Shown: in pieces, positions 1 through 9,060 of the stretch
Position numbering within the stretch: the first letter of the stretch is position 1
Layout: the number at the start of each line of letters is the position of its first letter
Source of the DNA: Cafeteria roenbergensis
Lineage: Eukaryota; Sar; Bigyra; Bicosoecida; Cafeteriaceae
DNA length: 64,000 bases
Assembly (NCBI GenBank): GCA_008330645.1
Contig: VLTN01000007.1
Span: 310,001-374,000 of the forward strand
Reading direction: 5' to 3'
Made by a program: the position numbers and the translations under genes
Notes under the pieces: generated by a model
Seen by the model: only the letters and a program-made list of their open reading frames with translations
Databases searched by the model: none
Told to the model about the DNA's origin: nothing

Positions 1-34
1 GGCAACCGCCATCCCGCTGCCAGCCCGGCTCTCA

Positions 35-2227
35 ATGAGCAACGCGTCGGTTTCGCCGCCGCGAACCCAGCTGGAGCCCGCTGCCCCCGTCCGGAGAGCG
101 AGCTCTGCCGACACGCACTTCGAGCCGCCCCAGCTCTCGTCCATTGTGCAAGAGGGGACGGGCTGCAGCGCGGACCTGGGGGAGGGCGTCGGCCGACCGA
201 CGATGAGCGGCTCGGCCAGCCTGGCGGAGGAGGCGGCGGAGTCCGAGCTGGCGACGGCCGCAGGCGGCGGCGCGCGCGGCGGGGCCGCCCTGCCACCGAC
301 GCTCTCAGCAGCCAGGCCGAGCGGCGACGGGGCGGAGAGCGCCGCTGCGTCGCTCCTCGCGCCCACACTCGCGGACGGCTCCCCTCTGCTTGGGCCAGCG
401 GGCGAGCCGGCCGGAGAGGAGGCCGCCCCGCCCTCGAAGCGGGGCCGCCGGCAGCCCGCTTGCTCGCAGGCCGACGACGACGAGGATGCCGACGTCGACG
501 GGGAGAGCGGTTGCGAGGGCGGGGGCGGGGACGGCGACTCGGACTTTGCCGGCGCCCCCGGCGCAGCGTCTGCCTCCGGCCCTCCGTGCTCTCCGGACCG
601 GGCGAGCGCTGCGGTGAGCGACTCCCTGTCTCTCACTCCGTCCACGCGAGAGGCCATGTCGATGGCCCGGCGCGCCCTGAGCATGGCTGCCGCCGCCGCG
701 TCGCCCGGCCGGCGCAGGCGCTCCGAGGCCGCGGCGGCGGCGTCGGCGGCGGCGGCAGCGGCTCTGGCCTCGCCCCGGGCCGCAGCCTCGGCAGCGCTGT
801 CGGTCAGGCGGGCCTCCGGGTCGGCAGGATCGCCCACCGCGGCGCCCGCGCCCTTCTTGGTGGCGGAGGAGCCCGCAGCGGCCCTGGTGGCGGAGGCCAA
901 GGCGCCGGCTTCGCGCTGGGGCCACGCCGCTTCGGTCCTGTCGTCGGGCAAGGTGGTGGTCCTAGGCGGCGAGGGGGACGACGGGGCAGCGCTGGGCGAC
1001 GTGTGGTCGCTGGACCTGGCAACGGGCGCGTGGGCGCAGGAGGCGCTGCGCGGCGCAGCTGGCGAGGCCCCGCGGGCGGGCGACGCGGAGGGAGGCAGGG
1101 ACGGCCGCAGCGCCTCTGCAGCTACCGCTGCTGCTACCGCTGCCGCTGCTGGCGGGACGACGCCTCGGGACGACGCCCGGTTTGCACCTCGAGCGTGGCA
1201 CGCAATCGCGGCCGTCAGGGCGGAGGCGGAGGCGGGCAGCGCCCGGGCCAAGGTGTCGCTGCTTGCGTTCGGCGGGGAGCGCGAGGCGGCGGCCGGGGAG
1301 GGACGGTCGCGGTCTTCTACCGGCGACAAAGATACGAAGCAGCTGGCAGAGCCGTGGCTGTTGCTGGACCGAGGGGCGGCGCTGTTCGGGTTCCCGCCCG
1401 CGACCAGCGGCCGGACGCCGGCGGCGCGGGGGGGCCACGCGATGGCTGCCCTGGGCAGCGCAGCGCTTGTCCACGGAGGCATCCGGGGGTCGAAGTGGCT
1501 GGCGGACCTTCACTCTCTGGACCTGGATACGTTCCGGTGGCGGCAGGTGAGGCCTGCGGGCACCGCCCCGAGCAAGCGGTGCTACCACAGCGCCGTGACT
1601 GTGGCGGACGAGGCCGTCGTATTCTTCGGGGGCAACGACGCCGACGCCTCGTTCAACGACGTGATCGTGCTCCGGACGGCCACGGCGTCGGGCAGCTGGC
1701 GGTGGGAGCGCCCCGAGACCACTGGGGACGCCCCTGCGCCCCGCACCGGGCACTCCGCGACGATGGTGTCTCCGCGCCACATGGCTGTGGTCGGCGGGTG
1801 GGATCCGAGCAACACGGTGGTGGAGCGGGCGGGTCGCAAGGAGGCCAGCGACGAGGCGGCGCCTGCCGCCGATGCCGACGGGGACCGGCCCGACGCCCCC
1901 ATCCCCACGCCCATGGGGGGGCCGATGTTCCCCGACGTTCACATTCTCGACGTGGAGTCGTGGCAGTGGCGCAGGCTGCAGCTCGGCCACGGCGAGGCGA
2001 GGCTGGGAAGCGCCGAGGGCGCGCGGCTGCTCCCCCGCGAGGCCCTGGCGCGCACTGGCCACGCTGCTGTCATGAGCAACTCGGTGTGTCTGCCCGGCGG
2101 GCAGCCGGCGGAGCCCTGCTTGCTGGTCATCGGCGGCGTGGGGCCCGACGAGCGCAGGCGGCTGGACACCGTTGCGATCCGGCTCCCCGACGACGTGCTC
2201 GCTGCCAGGGCCGCGCAGCACTGCTGA
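35..2227 (+). CDS. Kelch-repeat (beta-propeller) protein, possibly 5'-partial
   Basis: 730 residues from the ATG at 35. The frame has no stop between the window edge and this ATG, so the true start may lie outside. Residues 1-290 are low complexity (Ala/Gly/Ser), with a basic patch PSKRGRRQ near residue 133 followed by an acidic run DDDEDADVD; this could be a nuclear localisation signal, which is inference. From about residue 292 to the end there are roughly six kelch blades, each with the R-x-GHA/HS...GG...W pattern: RWGHAASVL with VVVLGGEGDD, RGGHAMAALG with LVHGGIRG, KRCYHSAVTV with VVFFGGNDAD, RTGHSATMV with MAVVGGWDP, and RTGHAAVM with LLVIGGVGP. Kelch propellers are protein-interaction scaffolds; no BTB, F-box or catalytic domain is visible, so the partner is unknown. 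Confidence 0.85.
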   Translation: MSNASVSPPRTQLEPAAPVRRASSADTHFEPPQLSSIVQEGTGCSADLGEGVGRPTMSGSASLAEEAAESELATAAGGGARGGAALPPTLSAARPSGDGAESAAASLLAPTLADGSPLLGPAGEPAGEEAAPPSKRGRRQPACSQADDDEDADVDGESGCEGGGGDGDSDFAGAPGAASASGPPCSPDRASAAVSDSLSLTPSTREAMSMARRALSMAAAAASPGRRRRSEAAAAASAAAAAALASPRAAASAALSVRRASGSAGSPTAAPAPFLVAEEPAAALVAEAKAPASRWGHAASVLSSGKVVVLGGEGDDGAALGDVWSLDLATGAWAQEALRGAAGEAPRAGDAEGGRDGRSASAATAAATAAAAGGTTPRDDARFAPRAWHAIAAVRAEAEAGSARAKVSLLAFGGEREAAAGEGRSRSSTGDKDTKQLAEPWLLLDRGAALFGFPPATSGRTPAARGGHAMAALGSAALVHGGIRGSKWLADLHSLDLDTFRWRQVRPAGTAPSKRCYHSAVTVADEAVVFFGGNDADASFNDVIVLRTATASGSWRWERPETTGDAPAPRTGHSATMVSPRHMAVVGGWDPSNTVVERAGRKEASDEAAPAADADGDRPDAPIPTPMGGPMFPDVHILDVESWQWRRLQLGHGEARLGSAEGARLLPREALARTGHAAVMSNSVCLPGGQPAEPCLLVIGGVGPDERRRLDTVAIRLPDDVLAARAAQHC

Positions 2228-2614
2228 GGGGCGTCGCGGGGTCTGTGTTTGTGGGATTGCGTGTGTCGGGGGGAATGGCTGGAGTGACGCGTGCTTCTGC
2301 CTCCGCAGCTGAGACAAATCATTGGGACCTGCTTGCCGTCAGCGTTGCGGCTCGCGAGTCCAAAACGGACTTCGCCCACACACTGCAGGCTCTCTCACCG
2401 CCTTAGCGCGCTGGCGCACTGTCGGTGCCTGGCGGGCTCCGATGCTGGCGGCTCGGCGGCGCGCAGAGCACGCGCAGAGTGAATATTTGTTGCCTCGCAA
2501 TCAACCGCAACGGCCACTCAGCCCGGGCCACCTTGCCCGCCGCGCCCGACGGGCTCCGGCATCCGTGAACGAAGCCCAGGCACGTGTGAATTCGTCTCTG
2601 GCATCCTTCCGTGG
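2228..2614. other. Intergenic region between kelch and ankyrin genes
   Basis: About 390-440 bp between two plus-strand genes. It must hold the 3' end of the kelch gene and the promoter of the ankyrin gene. It contains one AT-rich patch (GAATATTTG near 2481) in otherwise GC-rich DNA. I see no ORF with family support and no RNA gene. Confidence 0.5.
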
Positions 2615-2668
2615 GTGGAGTGGCCGGGCGGGCGAGCCTCGCGGCGTGGCCCAGCGTGCGAGTCCGCG

Positions 2669-5485
2669 ATGCGGTCGCTTTGGCGGGCAGCCGACTCGGG
2701 CAACATGGCCATGCTGGAGCGCCTGATCAAGGGCGGGCGAGACGTGAACAGAGAAAACAGCCTGCACGAAATGCCGCTACATCTGGCGGCTGCGCGCGGC
2801 CACACCGAGGCGGTGAAGATGCTCATCCGAGCGGGCGCAGTTGTTGACTGCCGCACCCGCTCCCTGGAGACGCCGCTGCTCTTGGCTGTGCGGCGCGGCG
2901 CGATCGAGACCGTGCGCGAGCTGCTTGCCGCGGGTGCGGACCTGGACGCGAGCGACTGGCACGGAGCGACCCCCAGGTCGGTTGCCGCAAGCGCCAAGGA
3001 CGTCGCGCTGCGCGCAGTGGTGCTGCACGCGGACGACGTCGCTCCGTGCCCGCTCGGCACCGGCCGGTTCGTACTCCGCCGCGTGGAGGGGCGGTACGCA
3101 TCGAACGTCCAGGCGGCCACAGCGCGAGAGAGGAGGCTCGTCGACGTCGCCACCGGCGCTCACTACGGACCAGGCGCTCCAAGCAACTCGGCGCCGGTGC
3201 GGCCGTTCCAGGCGCAGAGGCGGCGCCTGGCCGAGGACCTGCAGCGCCTTGCCAGGCCAGTGCTCGAGTGGACGGCGGACGATTTGTCTGACTTCGGGAT
3301 GCGCGTGATTGCCGACGCGTTCGACGCTGCCCTGGCTCTGCGCGGCCGGCAGGGAGAGATGGCGGGCCGACCCAATGTCGGGGACGGGGCTGCGCTGGCC
3401 GGCAGCGGCGTGGCGCCGCTTAGCCTCCCTGGAGAGGTGGTGGCTGCTGCGAGGGCTCGCGGGCCGCGCGACGACAGCCATCCCCCCTCCAACGCTGACG
3501 AGCTTGCGGCTCTGCCCGAGCTAGCCAAGGCGGTCGTTGGCCGCTGGGCCCTGCCGGGGGACGAGGGGGCGCTCCAGGGAGCCTGGCTAGCTCAGGTGGA
3601 GGCCGCTCGCACTGCTGCCGCTACGCCTTCGGCAGCACCAGCATCAGCATCAGCACCGGCACTAGCACCAGCACCAGCATCAGCACCGGCACCAGCTCAA
3701 GCACCAGCAGCGCCGGCTGCAGGCTCTGACCGTTCAGCCTCCGCTTCCGAGGCTAGTGCCGCCGCCTCCCCGGGGCAGCCCCTCGCGCAGGAACAGCAGC
3801 AGGGTCAGCAAGGCGGGCTGTCGCAAGTCGCTGCGGATGGCTCTCCGTCCGTCGGCCAGGCGCACCGGCCGCCTGCTCAGTCCGGCCCCGTCGGCGCCTC
3901 AGGCCCGGGGGGAGGCCTGGACGGCGGCACCCTGTCGCCTGGAAGGGCCCTTCGGCTGGCGCTGGACCGCGCGAGCGAGCCGGCGTCTCTCACCTCCTCC
4001 CTTGAGCATACCTCAGACGCGGAGGCAGCCCTGTCCAGCGACGCGTCGCGGGAGCTGATGCGGGCCGCAGGGCTGTCCGGGCGAGCCCTGGCGCTGCTGA
4101 CGAGGCACGCGGACCCCGCCAGCGCGATGGGCTGGGCGCTGGCCCGAGTGGGGGTGCAGGCGGAGCACAGGCGGGTGTTGGTCCCAGCGCTGCTTCGCCG
4201 CTGCCGCAGCGATGGCTCCGCAGAGGCTGCCGCTGAGGCAGCAGCTCTGCCAGTGGCAGTGGTCGACGGCGCCACCGGCTCTGCCGGGATGAGCTGGCGA
4301 GTCATTGGCGAGGTCAAGACGAGGCCGTGGGACAGCTTGGCCGCCGTGCGGGTGCGGCTCGAGACTGGCGTGGTGAGCGATGCGGAGAGCGACGCACTGA
4401 GCGACGCTGTGGATGCCGGATCAGACGATGACGAGCGAGCGGGCCAGGAGAAGGAGGACGAGGAGGCGGCGGCGGGGGGGGCAGACCCCAGAGCGAGGAG
4501 GGGCAACGCGCCGTTCGGAGCGCAGCCGCGGGGGCCGGGCGTGCGTTGGGCAAGCGGCGGCGGCGGCGGTCAGGTGACAGACGCTGGGGCACGCCAAGGC
4601 CGGGGTGGTGGTGGGGGCGGTGGAGCCTCCGGCCTCGCATCGGGTGAGGGTCGAGGTGCGGCGCCAGGGGCCGGCGGGGGTGGCGGGGCTGCTGGCGGCG
4701 TGGTGTCGAGGGACCTGTCCGCAGCCATTGGGTCAGCTGCGGCGAGCTGGTCGGCTCCAGGCGACGGCCTGCCGGAGAGCTCTCCGGGCGGCGCCCACAG
4801 GAGCCCTGTGCTCCGCCGGGCGGCGTCGAGGCGGGGCCCGGGGCAGTTCGGGGTGGTTGAAGGGCTGCAGCGGGACTCAGGGGTCGGGAGAGGCGGCGGC
4901 GTCGTGGACCGCTCGCGCGGTAACGACATGTTGGGGCTGGGCGGCGCAGGCGCGGCGAGACCCGCCGCGGCGGGCGCGAGCGGTGACGGCGGGGCGGGGC
5001 TGCGCGCCGGGCTGCGGGCGGCCGCGGGCGGGGGCGCCGACCAAGCGGCCGATAGCGGCGGCAGACGGCCCAGCCTGGGCAGCAGCCGCGTTGCTCTGCT
5101 GGGCGGCGAGGACGACGAGGATGCCTCTTTCCACGGGCGGTCCGGCCCTGCGGGCGGGTTCGGCGGCGCGGCGTCGCAAGCAAGGTCCACCAACCGAGGG
5201 AACCACCGGCAGCCGTCGCGGGCGGGTCCTGGGACCACCGCGACGTCTCGGAGCAGAGCCCAGCGGGGCAGGGCCACGCAGCGCAGGGCGTCGCTCCTGG
5301 CCGACGGCGCCTCTCCGGACACCTTTGCGTTCGTTGGCGGCCACAGCAGCCGCCTCATCCCGTATGCAAAGGAGCAATCTACGCGCGCCATGGACTGCGG
5401 CGCCTTCGTGACCGTGGCGGGGTCCAGTGCGCCCGGCGTAGCTGCCTTGCTGCTGCGACTCCGGGAGAGCGCAGCCACGCTGTGA
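2669..5485 (+). CDS. Ankyrin-repeat protein with long low-complexity tail
   Basis: 938 residues from the ATG at 2669; the open frame reaches back to 2615, but that codon is GTG. The N-terminus carries about four ankyrin repeats: SLWRAADSGNMAMLERLIKG, then EMPLHLAAARGHTEAVKML, then ETPLLLAVRRGAIETVRELL, then a partial repeat ending HGATPRSVAAS, together about residues 1-120. A folded-looking segment follows (EWTADDLSDFGMRVIADAF, near residue 215) that I do not recognise. Most of the rest is Ala/Gly/Pro/Ser-rich, including an Ala-Pro microsatellite around 3630-3715 and acidic clusters near 4400-4475. The last 60 residues look ordered again (FAFVGGHSSRLIPYAKEQ). Ankyrin repeats indicate protein binding; the function is unknown. 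It converges on the TTC38 gene. Confidence 0.8.
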   Translation: MRSLWRAADSGNMAMLERLIKGGRDVNRENSLHEMPLHLAAARGHTEAVKMLIRAGAVVDCRTRSLETPLLLAVRRGAIETVRELLAAGADLDASDWHGATPRSVAASAKDVALRAVVLHADDVAPCPLGTGRFVLRRVEGRYASNVQAATARERRLVDVATGAHYGPGAPSNSAPVRPFQAQRRRLAEDLQRLARPVLEWTADDLSDFGMRVIADAFDAALALRGRQGEMAGRPNVGDGAALAGSGVAPLSLPGEVVAAARARGPRDDSHPPSNADELAALPELAKAVVGRWALPGDEGALQGAWLAQVEAARTAAATPSAAPASASAPALAPAPASAPAPAQAPAAPAAGSDRSASASEASAAASPGQPLAQEQQQGQQGGLSQVAADGSPSVGQAHRPPAQSGPVGASGPGGGLDGGTLSPGRALRLALDRASEPASLTSSLEHTSDAEAALSSDASRELMRAAGLSGRALALLTRHADPASAMGWALARVGVQAEHRRVLVPALLRRCRSDGSAEAAAEAAALPVAVVDGATGSAGMSWRVIGEVKTRPWDSLAAVRVRLETGVVSDAESDALSDAVDAGSDDDERAGQEKEDEEAAAGGADPRARRGNAPFGAQPRGPGVRWASGGGGGQVTDAGARQGRGGGGGGGASGLASGEGRGAAPGAGGGGGAAGGVVSRDLSAAIGSAAASWSAPGDGLPESSPGGAHRSPVLRRAASRRGPGQFGVVEGLQRDSGVGRGGGVVDRSRGNDMLGLGGAGAARPAAAGASGDGGAGLRAGLRAAAGGGADQAADSGGRRPSLGSSRVALLGGEDDEDASFHGRSGPAGGFGGAASQARSTNRGNHRQPSRAGPGTTATSRSRAQRGRATQRRASLLADGASPDTFAFVGGHSSRLIPYAKEQSTRAMDCGAFVTVAGSSAPGVAALLLRLRESAATL
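3630..3715 (+). repeat. Ala/Pro-coding microsatellite in the ankyrin gene
   Basis: An imperfect array built from GCACCAGCATCA and GCACCGGCACTA type units. It encodes alternating Ala-Pro and Ala-Ser residues about 140 codons after the last ordered segment. Slippage at this site would keep the frame when whole codons are gained or lost. Confidence 0.75.
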
Positions 5486-5795
5486 AGCCATGCGCGCTTC
5501 GAAAGGGCCGTGCCGCGCCGCGGCGCTGCGCTCGCTCGGACGGTGCGCCCGAGGTAGCCTTGCGTGACCGAGGCGGGGCCGTCGGTAGGGTTTCTGGCGC
5601 TTCAAACTTGAGCCCTGCACTGTGTGCGTGTATCGCAAGGGCTCGCGCGTTGCGGCGCCGGCGCTCGGGTCTCGAGTCGCCGCACGCCTCGCTCCTCCGC
5701 GCAACAGCTTGAGAATGCAAGCTCACTGAACACAGAGCACACACACACCCTCTCGCATCGCCGGGCGCGTCGCCAGTAGCCTTGGGTAGCGGCAG
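5486..5795. other. Convergent intergenic region
   Basis: 310 bp between the stop of the plus-strand ankyrin gene and the stop of the minus-strand TTC38 gene. It should contain both 3' UTRs. No canonical AATAAA is present and I see no other feature. Confidence 0.5.
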
Positions 5796-8732
5796 TCACC
5801 CGGTGCGGAACGGCTCGAGGTTCTTGGGCATGGCGCCTTCGGGGTGGGCCTGGCGAGCCATGTGGCGAGCCTGGCCGAGCCCGAAGCGCAGGGCGCGGTC
5901 GCGGCTTTGCGCCGCCTGCCTGTAGTCGCCCGTTGCGAAGAGCACGGAGCTCAGGTGGTACATGGCGTGCCCGTCGTTGGGAGCGTTGGTGGCCCGCTCA
6001 CGAAGCAGCGCACGGGCGAGGAGCATTCTCCTGCTCTGGGTGGCGGCGGCCTCCAGCGTCAGCGAGAAGACATCCCGCTGCGCGCGGGACCCGCCCATGA
6101 TGCTAAGCGACGACCTGGCCGGCAGAAGGCGGGACACGGCCTCGTCCGAGCGGCCTGTGCGGTACGCAGCCATTCCCTCGGCCACGGCCAGGCCCACCGA
6201 AGCGGCGACGTACCGCGGGTCGACCAGGGAGTGCGATCCCAGTCCCAGGCCCCCCACTCCCCCGATGGACACGAGCTCTGGTCGCGTGGGGAGCGAGCCC
6301 GGGTCGTTGGCAGCGTCCTCCGGCAGCGTCCCGTCGTCGACGGCGCCAAAGTCCGGAACGCGCACCTCCAGCGGCAGGACGGGCAGCGTCGACATGGGGA
6401 CGGGGATGATGGGCCGGTCCTGCGCGTCTGGGTCCATCTCGGAGCCCAGGGGAAGCGCCGGCGCGTCGGCGAGCGAGAACTCCTCGTTGGAGCGCAGGAC
6501 CACGCTGCGCCGCTCGGAGGCCGGCGCGAAGGCGGAGAAGGGCGAGTCCCGGAGGGAAGGCGGGTCGGGCCCCGCGACGTGCTCGTCAGCAACGCGCACA
6601 GCGGGCGACAGAGGGCCGGTGCCCTCCCGCCCTCGCGGGCGCTGCAAGCCGCCCTCGCAAGGCGCGACTGGGGCTCCCGACGGCTCTGCGCGAGCCGACT
6701 CAGGGAGGGCCTCCTCTCGGTGGAGGAATCCCCACGCGGGATCCGCCTGCCGCATGGCCTCGGGGCCCAGCGGCGCCGTGACGGTGGATGACATTGCAGG
6801 CTCGAAGAGGGGGCTGCGGAGGGCTGCGCTGCGCATGGAGGCCAGGTGGTCGGCCAGCAGGGACTCCTCCCCGGCTGCGGCCAGGACCATCTGCGCGGGG
6901 GAAGCGCGAATTGGGGGCGTTGGGGGGGCGCGGCGGGTTGATCGTGGGCGGGGGAGGGGAAGGGGGGGGGGCGGCAACAGGACGGGGCGATGCGCAGATG
7001 GGGGCGGGGGGGGGGGAGCGGGGAGCGGGGAGCGGGGGCAGGGTTTCCGCAGCTGCAAACGGGAGAGCGGCGCAAGCGACGGGATAGCCTTCCCGCGCTC
7101 ACGGCGATGTGGACGTCCACGTATGGCATGACGTGCTGCCCCATGAACCGACGGACCAGCGGCACGAGCTCGGCCCACCGGTCGAAGGCGTCGATGCCCA
7201 GGAGCTCCATCCGCCACAGGAGCGACGCTGCGTCGCAGACGTTGAGCGCCTCGGTGGCCGAGTCCTCCCGGAGCCACTCGTCGTACCGGCCCATCGCCCG
7301 CTCGAACTGCCCGTCGCCGAGCTGCATTAGGCCCCAGTGCCAGTGCAGGTGCACATTGAGGAGGGTGGCCGAGTCCCAGAACCAGCGGCTGGTCCGAAGC
7401 AGGCGCTGGCCCTCGTACCGCCGGCCGAGGCTCTCGTACACATGCACGACAGCGTGAACTGCGCAAGGCGGCGGGGAGGGGGCGCGCAGAGGGGCGTCGC
7501 AGCGTGGCCAGCGAGATGCCGGGCGGGTGCTCGATTCGGGGCGGGGCCCAGCACGGTTCCGACCGGGGCGCGCACTGGGAAGGCTGGAGGCCGAAGGCAG
7601 GAGGCGGGGCGGGGGGAGCGGGTGCGGGGGGAAGGGGACTGTAGCAACCGCAGCGACCGTCGCTGGGTCGAAGCGGGCGCCAGCTCACGCGCCCAAGGGT
7701 CCTCCATCTCCTCCGAGAGGGCGCGCATGCCCTGCTCCTCGGCCAGAGCGAACTGGCGGCACTCCTGGGCGCCAAAGGCGAACATGCCACACAGCTGCAC
7801 GGGAGGGGAGCGGCGGGCGGGGACCACGCAGTGCGACGGCAGGTGCGGGGTGAGAGCGGCGAGCGGGCCGGTCGTGAGAGGCGTGCGGGCCATCTGGCAA
7901 CCCGCCACCCACCTTGAGGTACCCTGGCCGCTGGGCGTCCCAGCCGCCCATCACGCGGCCGGGGGAGTCCCGGAGCTGCTCGGCGTCGCCCAGGAAGTAG
8001 TAGGTGTCTGCGCAATACCGGGCGAAGGGCCGCACGGGGGGGGGGGGCTGGGCGAAGGGCCGCACGGGCAGCGAGCCGGCGTGAGTCACACGGCGGGGGG
8101 TCTGGCGCGGGCAATGACCCTCGCTCCGCGGATCGCTGGGGGGGGGGGGCAGGGCAGATACGTGCCAATGCGGCGCGGTCCGGACGCTGCCGTTGCCAGA
8201 TCTCACCGTGAAGCACTCGAACCGCTAGAACGTCGTGAGGCTGCTCTAGCAGCCACCCCTCGAGGATGGCGGCGGCTTCCCGGATCCGTCCGTCGGACCA
8301 GGCGTGCAGGGCAGCGACGAAGCTTCGCTCGCGAAAGTTGCAGTGGTGAGAGTCAACCAGGTACTGCAGCCTGCGGCGCAGCGACACCACCCGCTCGTCC
8401 GTGCGTCCGTTGGCGCCCCCAGACATCACGATGAAAAAGGCCTCGAGGGCCATGGCCATTGCGAACCCGGGCTCCATTGAGGCTGCCACCGCGCACTTGC
8501 CGGCTGGGTCGCCGGTCATTCCGAGGTAGTCCGCGACCGCGCCGTCGAAAATAGTTGCAGCGTTATCGTCCCCACACGTGAGCGGAATTCCCCATGCCGA
8601 CTCGATGGTCTTGGGGCTGGAGACGCCTCCGAAGGCGCGGCCTGGAGCTGCTGCCGCGCCTGCTCTGGCCGATGCGCAAGCAACCAATCGGCTTCCCACT
8701 CGCCGAGTCGCCGCGGCCGCACGCCACAGCAT
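5796..8732 (-). CDS. TTC38: Tetratricopeptide repeat protein 38 homologue (5 exons)
   Basis: Spliced product of 725 residues; exons on the minus strand are 8732-8207, 8007-7913, 7794-7689, 7458-7103 and 6890-5796. Each junction restores the order of animal TTC38: QPHDVLAVRVLH joins DTYYFLGDAEQLRDS, then LCGMFAFGAQE, then EDPWA joining LHAVVHVYE, then PYVDVHIA joining MVLAAAGEE, and finally MGGSRAQRDVFSLTLEAA near the C-terminus. Introns are 199, 118, 230 and 212 bp, with GTGAGA, GTGGGT, GTGAGC and GTGAGC donors and GCAG acceptors. Human TTC38 has about 470 residues; the excess is an Arg/Ala-rich N-terminus, possibly a targeting peptide, and a Ser/Pro-rich insertion in exon 5 (about 6800-6300). 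TTC38 has TPR-like helices and no well-established biochemical role. An ORF reading straight through the introns is an artefact. Confidence 0.9.
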   Translation of the reverse strand: MLWRAAAATRRVGSRLVACASARAGAAAAPGRAFGGVSSPKTIESAWGIPLTCGDDNAATIFDGAVADYLGMTGDPAGKCAVAASMEPGFAMAMALEAFFIVMSGGANGRTDERVVSLRRRLQYLVDSHHCNFRERSFVAALHAWSDGRIREAAAILEGWLLEQPHDVLAVRVLHGEIWQRQRPDRAALARICPAPPPQRSAERGSLPAPDPPPCDSRRLAARAALRPAPPPRAALRPVLRRHLLLPGRRRAAPGLPRPRDGRLGRPAARVPQGGWRVARWPARLSRPARSPLSPRTCRRTAWSPPAAPLPCSCVACSPLAPRSAASSLWPRSRACAPSRRRWRTLGRVSWRPLRPSDGRCGCYSPLPPAPAPPAPPPAFGLQPSQCAPRSEPCWAPPRIEHPPGISLATLRRPSARPLPAALRSSRCRACVREPRPAVRGPAPASDQPLVLGLGHPPQCAPALALGPNAARRRAVRAGDGPVRRVAPGGLGHRGAQRLRRSVAPVADGAPGHRRLRPVGRARAAGPSVHGAARHAIRGRPHRRERGKAIPSLAPLSRLQLRKPCPRSPLPAPPPPPPSAHRPVLLPPPPLPLPRPRSTRRAPPTPPIRASPAQMVLAAAGEESLLADHLASMRSAALRSPLFEPAMSSTVTAPLGPEAMRQADPAWGFLHREEALPESARAEPSGAPVAPCEGGLQRPRGREGTGPLSPAVRVADEHVAGPDPPSLRDSPFSAFAPASERRSVVLRSNEEFSLADAPALPLGSEMDPDAQDRPIIPVPMSTLPVLPLEVRVPDFGAVDDGTLPEDAANDPGSLPTRPELVSIGGVGGLGLGSHSLVDPRYVAASVGLAVAEGMAAYRTGRSDEAVSRLLPARSSLSIMGGSRAQRDVFSLTLEAAATQSRRMLLARALLRERATNAPNDGHAMYHLSSVLFATGDYRQAAQSRDRALRFGLGQARHMARQAHPEGAMPKNLEPFRTG
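8020..8068 (-). repeat. 19-bp direct duplication in TTC38 intron 1
   Basis: GGGCGAAGGGCCGCACGGG (plus-strand reading) occurs at 8020-8038 and again at 8050-8068, with a long G run between them. On the coding strand these are C-rich and lie just downstream of the branch/polypyrimidine zone of intron 1, next to the acceptor at 8008. Confidence 0.8.
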
Positions 8733-9060
8733 TCTTGCGGATCAAGGCAGGCCCTGACAGCCACCAGCCTGCGCGTGTGGCGCCGTCGCCGATGGGCACC
8801 CGCGTCCTGAGTCCCAGCTCTGCCCGCCGATTCTTGATTTGCCTGCAGCGACAGGTGGCGGTGCTGCGCGTCCCCTTCGCAGCCCGGCATGTTGTTCCAG
8901 CACGCCCCACACTCCCTTTGGCAAGGGTTGCGGGCGGGTCCGCTCGCTGCCAGGCATGCGGAAGGGCGGCCTGTCCTGCCAATATTGACACTCCAACAGA
9001 CATTGCCGCGCTTGCGGCAGCGCGAATTCTGCTCCCCACTGCGTCTGGACGCCGGGCCGC
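8733..9060. promoter_or_regulatory. Divergent promoter between TTC38 and ankyrin/SAM gene
   Basis: About 330 bp separate the TTC38 start codon (minus) from the proposed ATG of the plus-strand ankyrin/SAM gene, so both promoters should lie here. An AT-only core within CCAATATTG (8979-8987) stands out in GC-rich DNA; the palindrome CAATATTG recurs in the divergent region upstream of the PI3K gene. No TATA box is evident. Confidence 0.4.

Noticed and set aside
5796-8732. Single 978-codon reading of the TTC38 locus
   Set aside because: It reads through four introns; the intron parts give Pro/Arg/Ser-rich nonsense, whereas splicing restores the family alignment.
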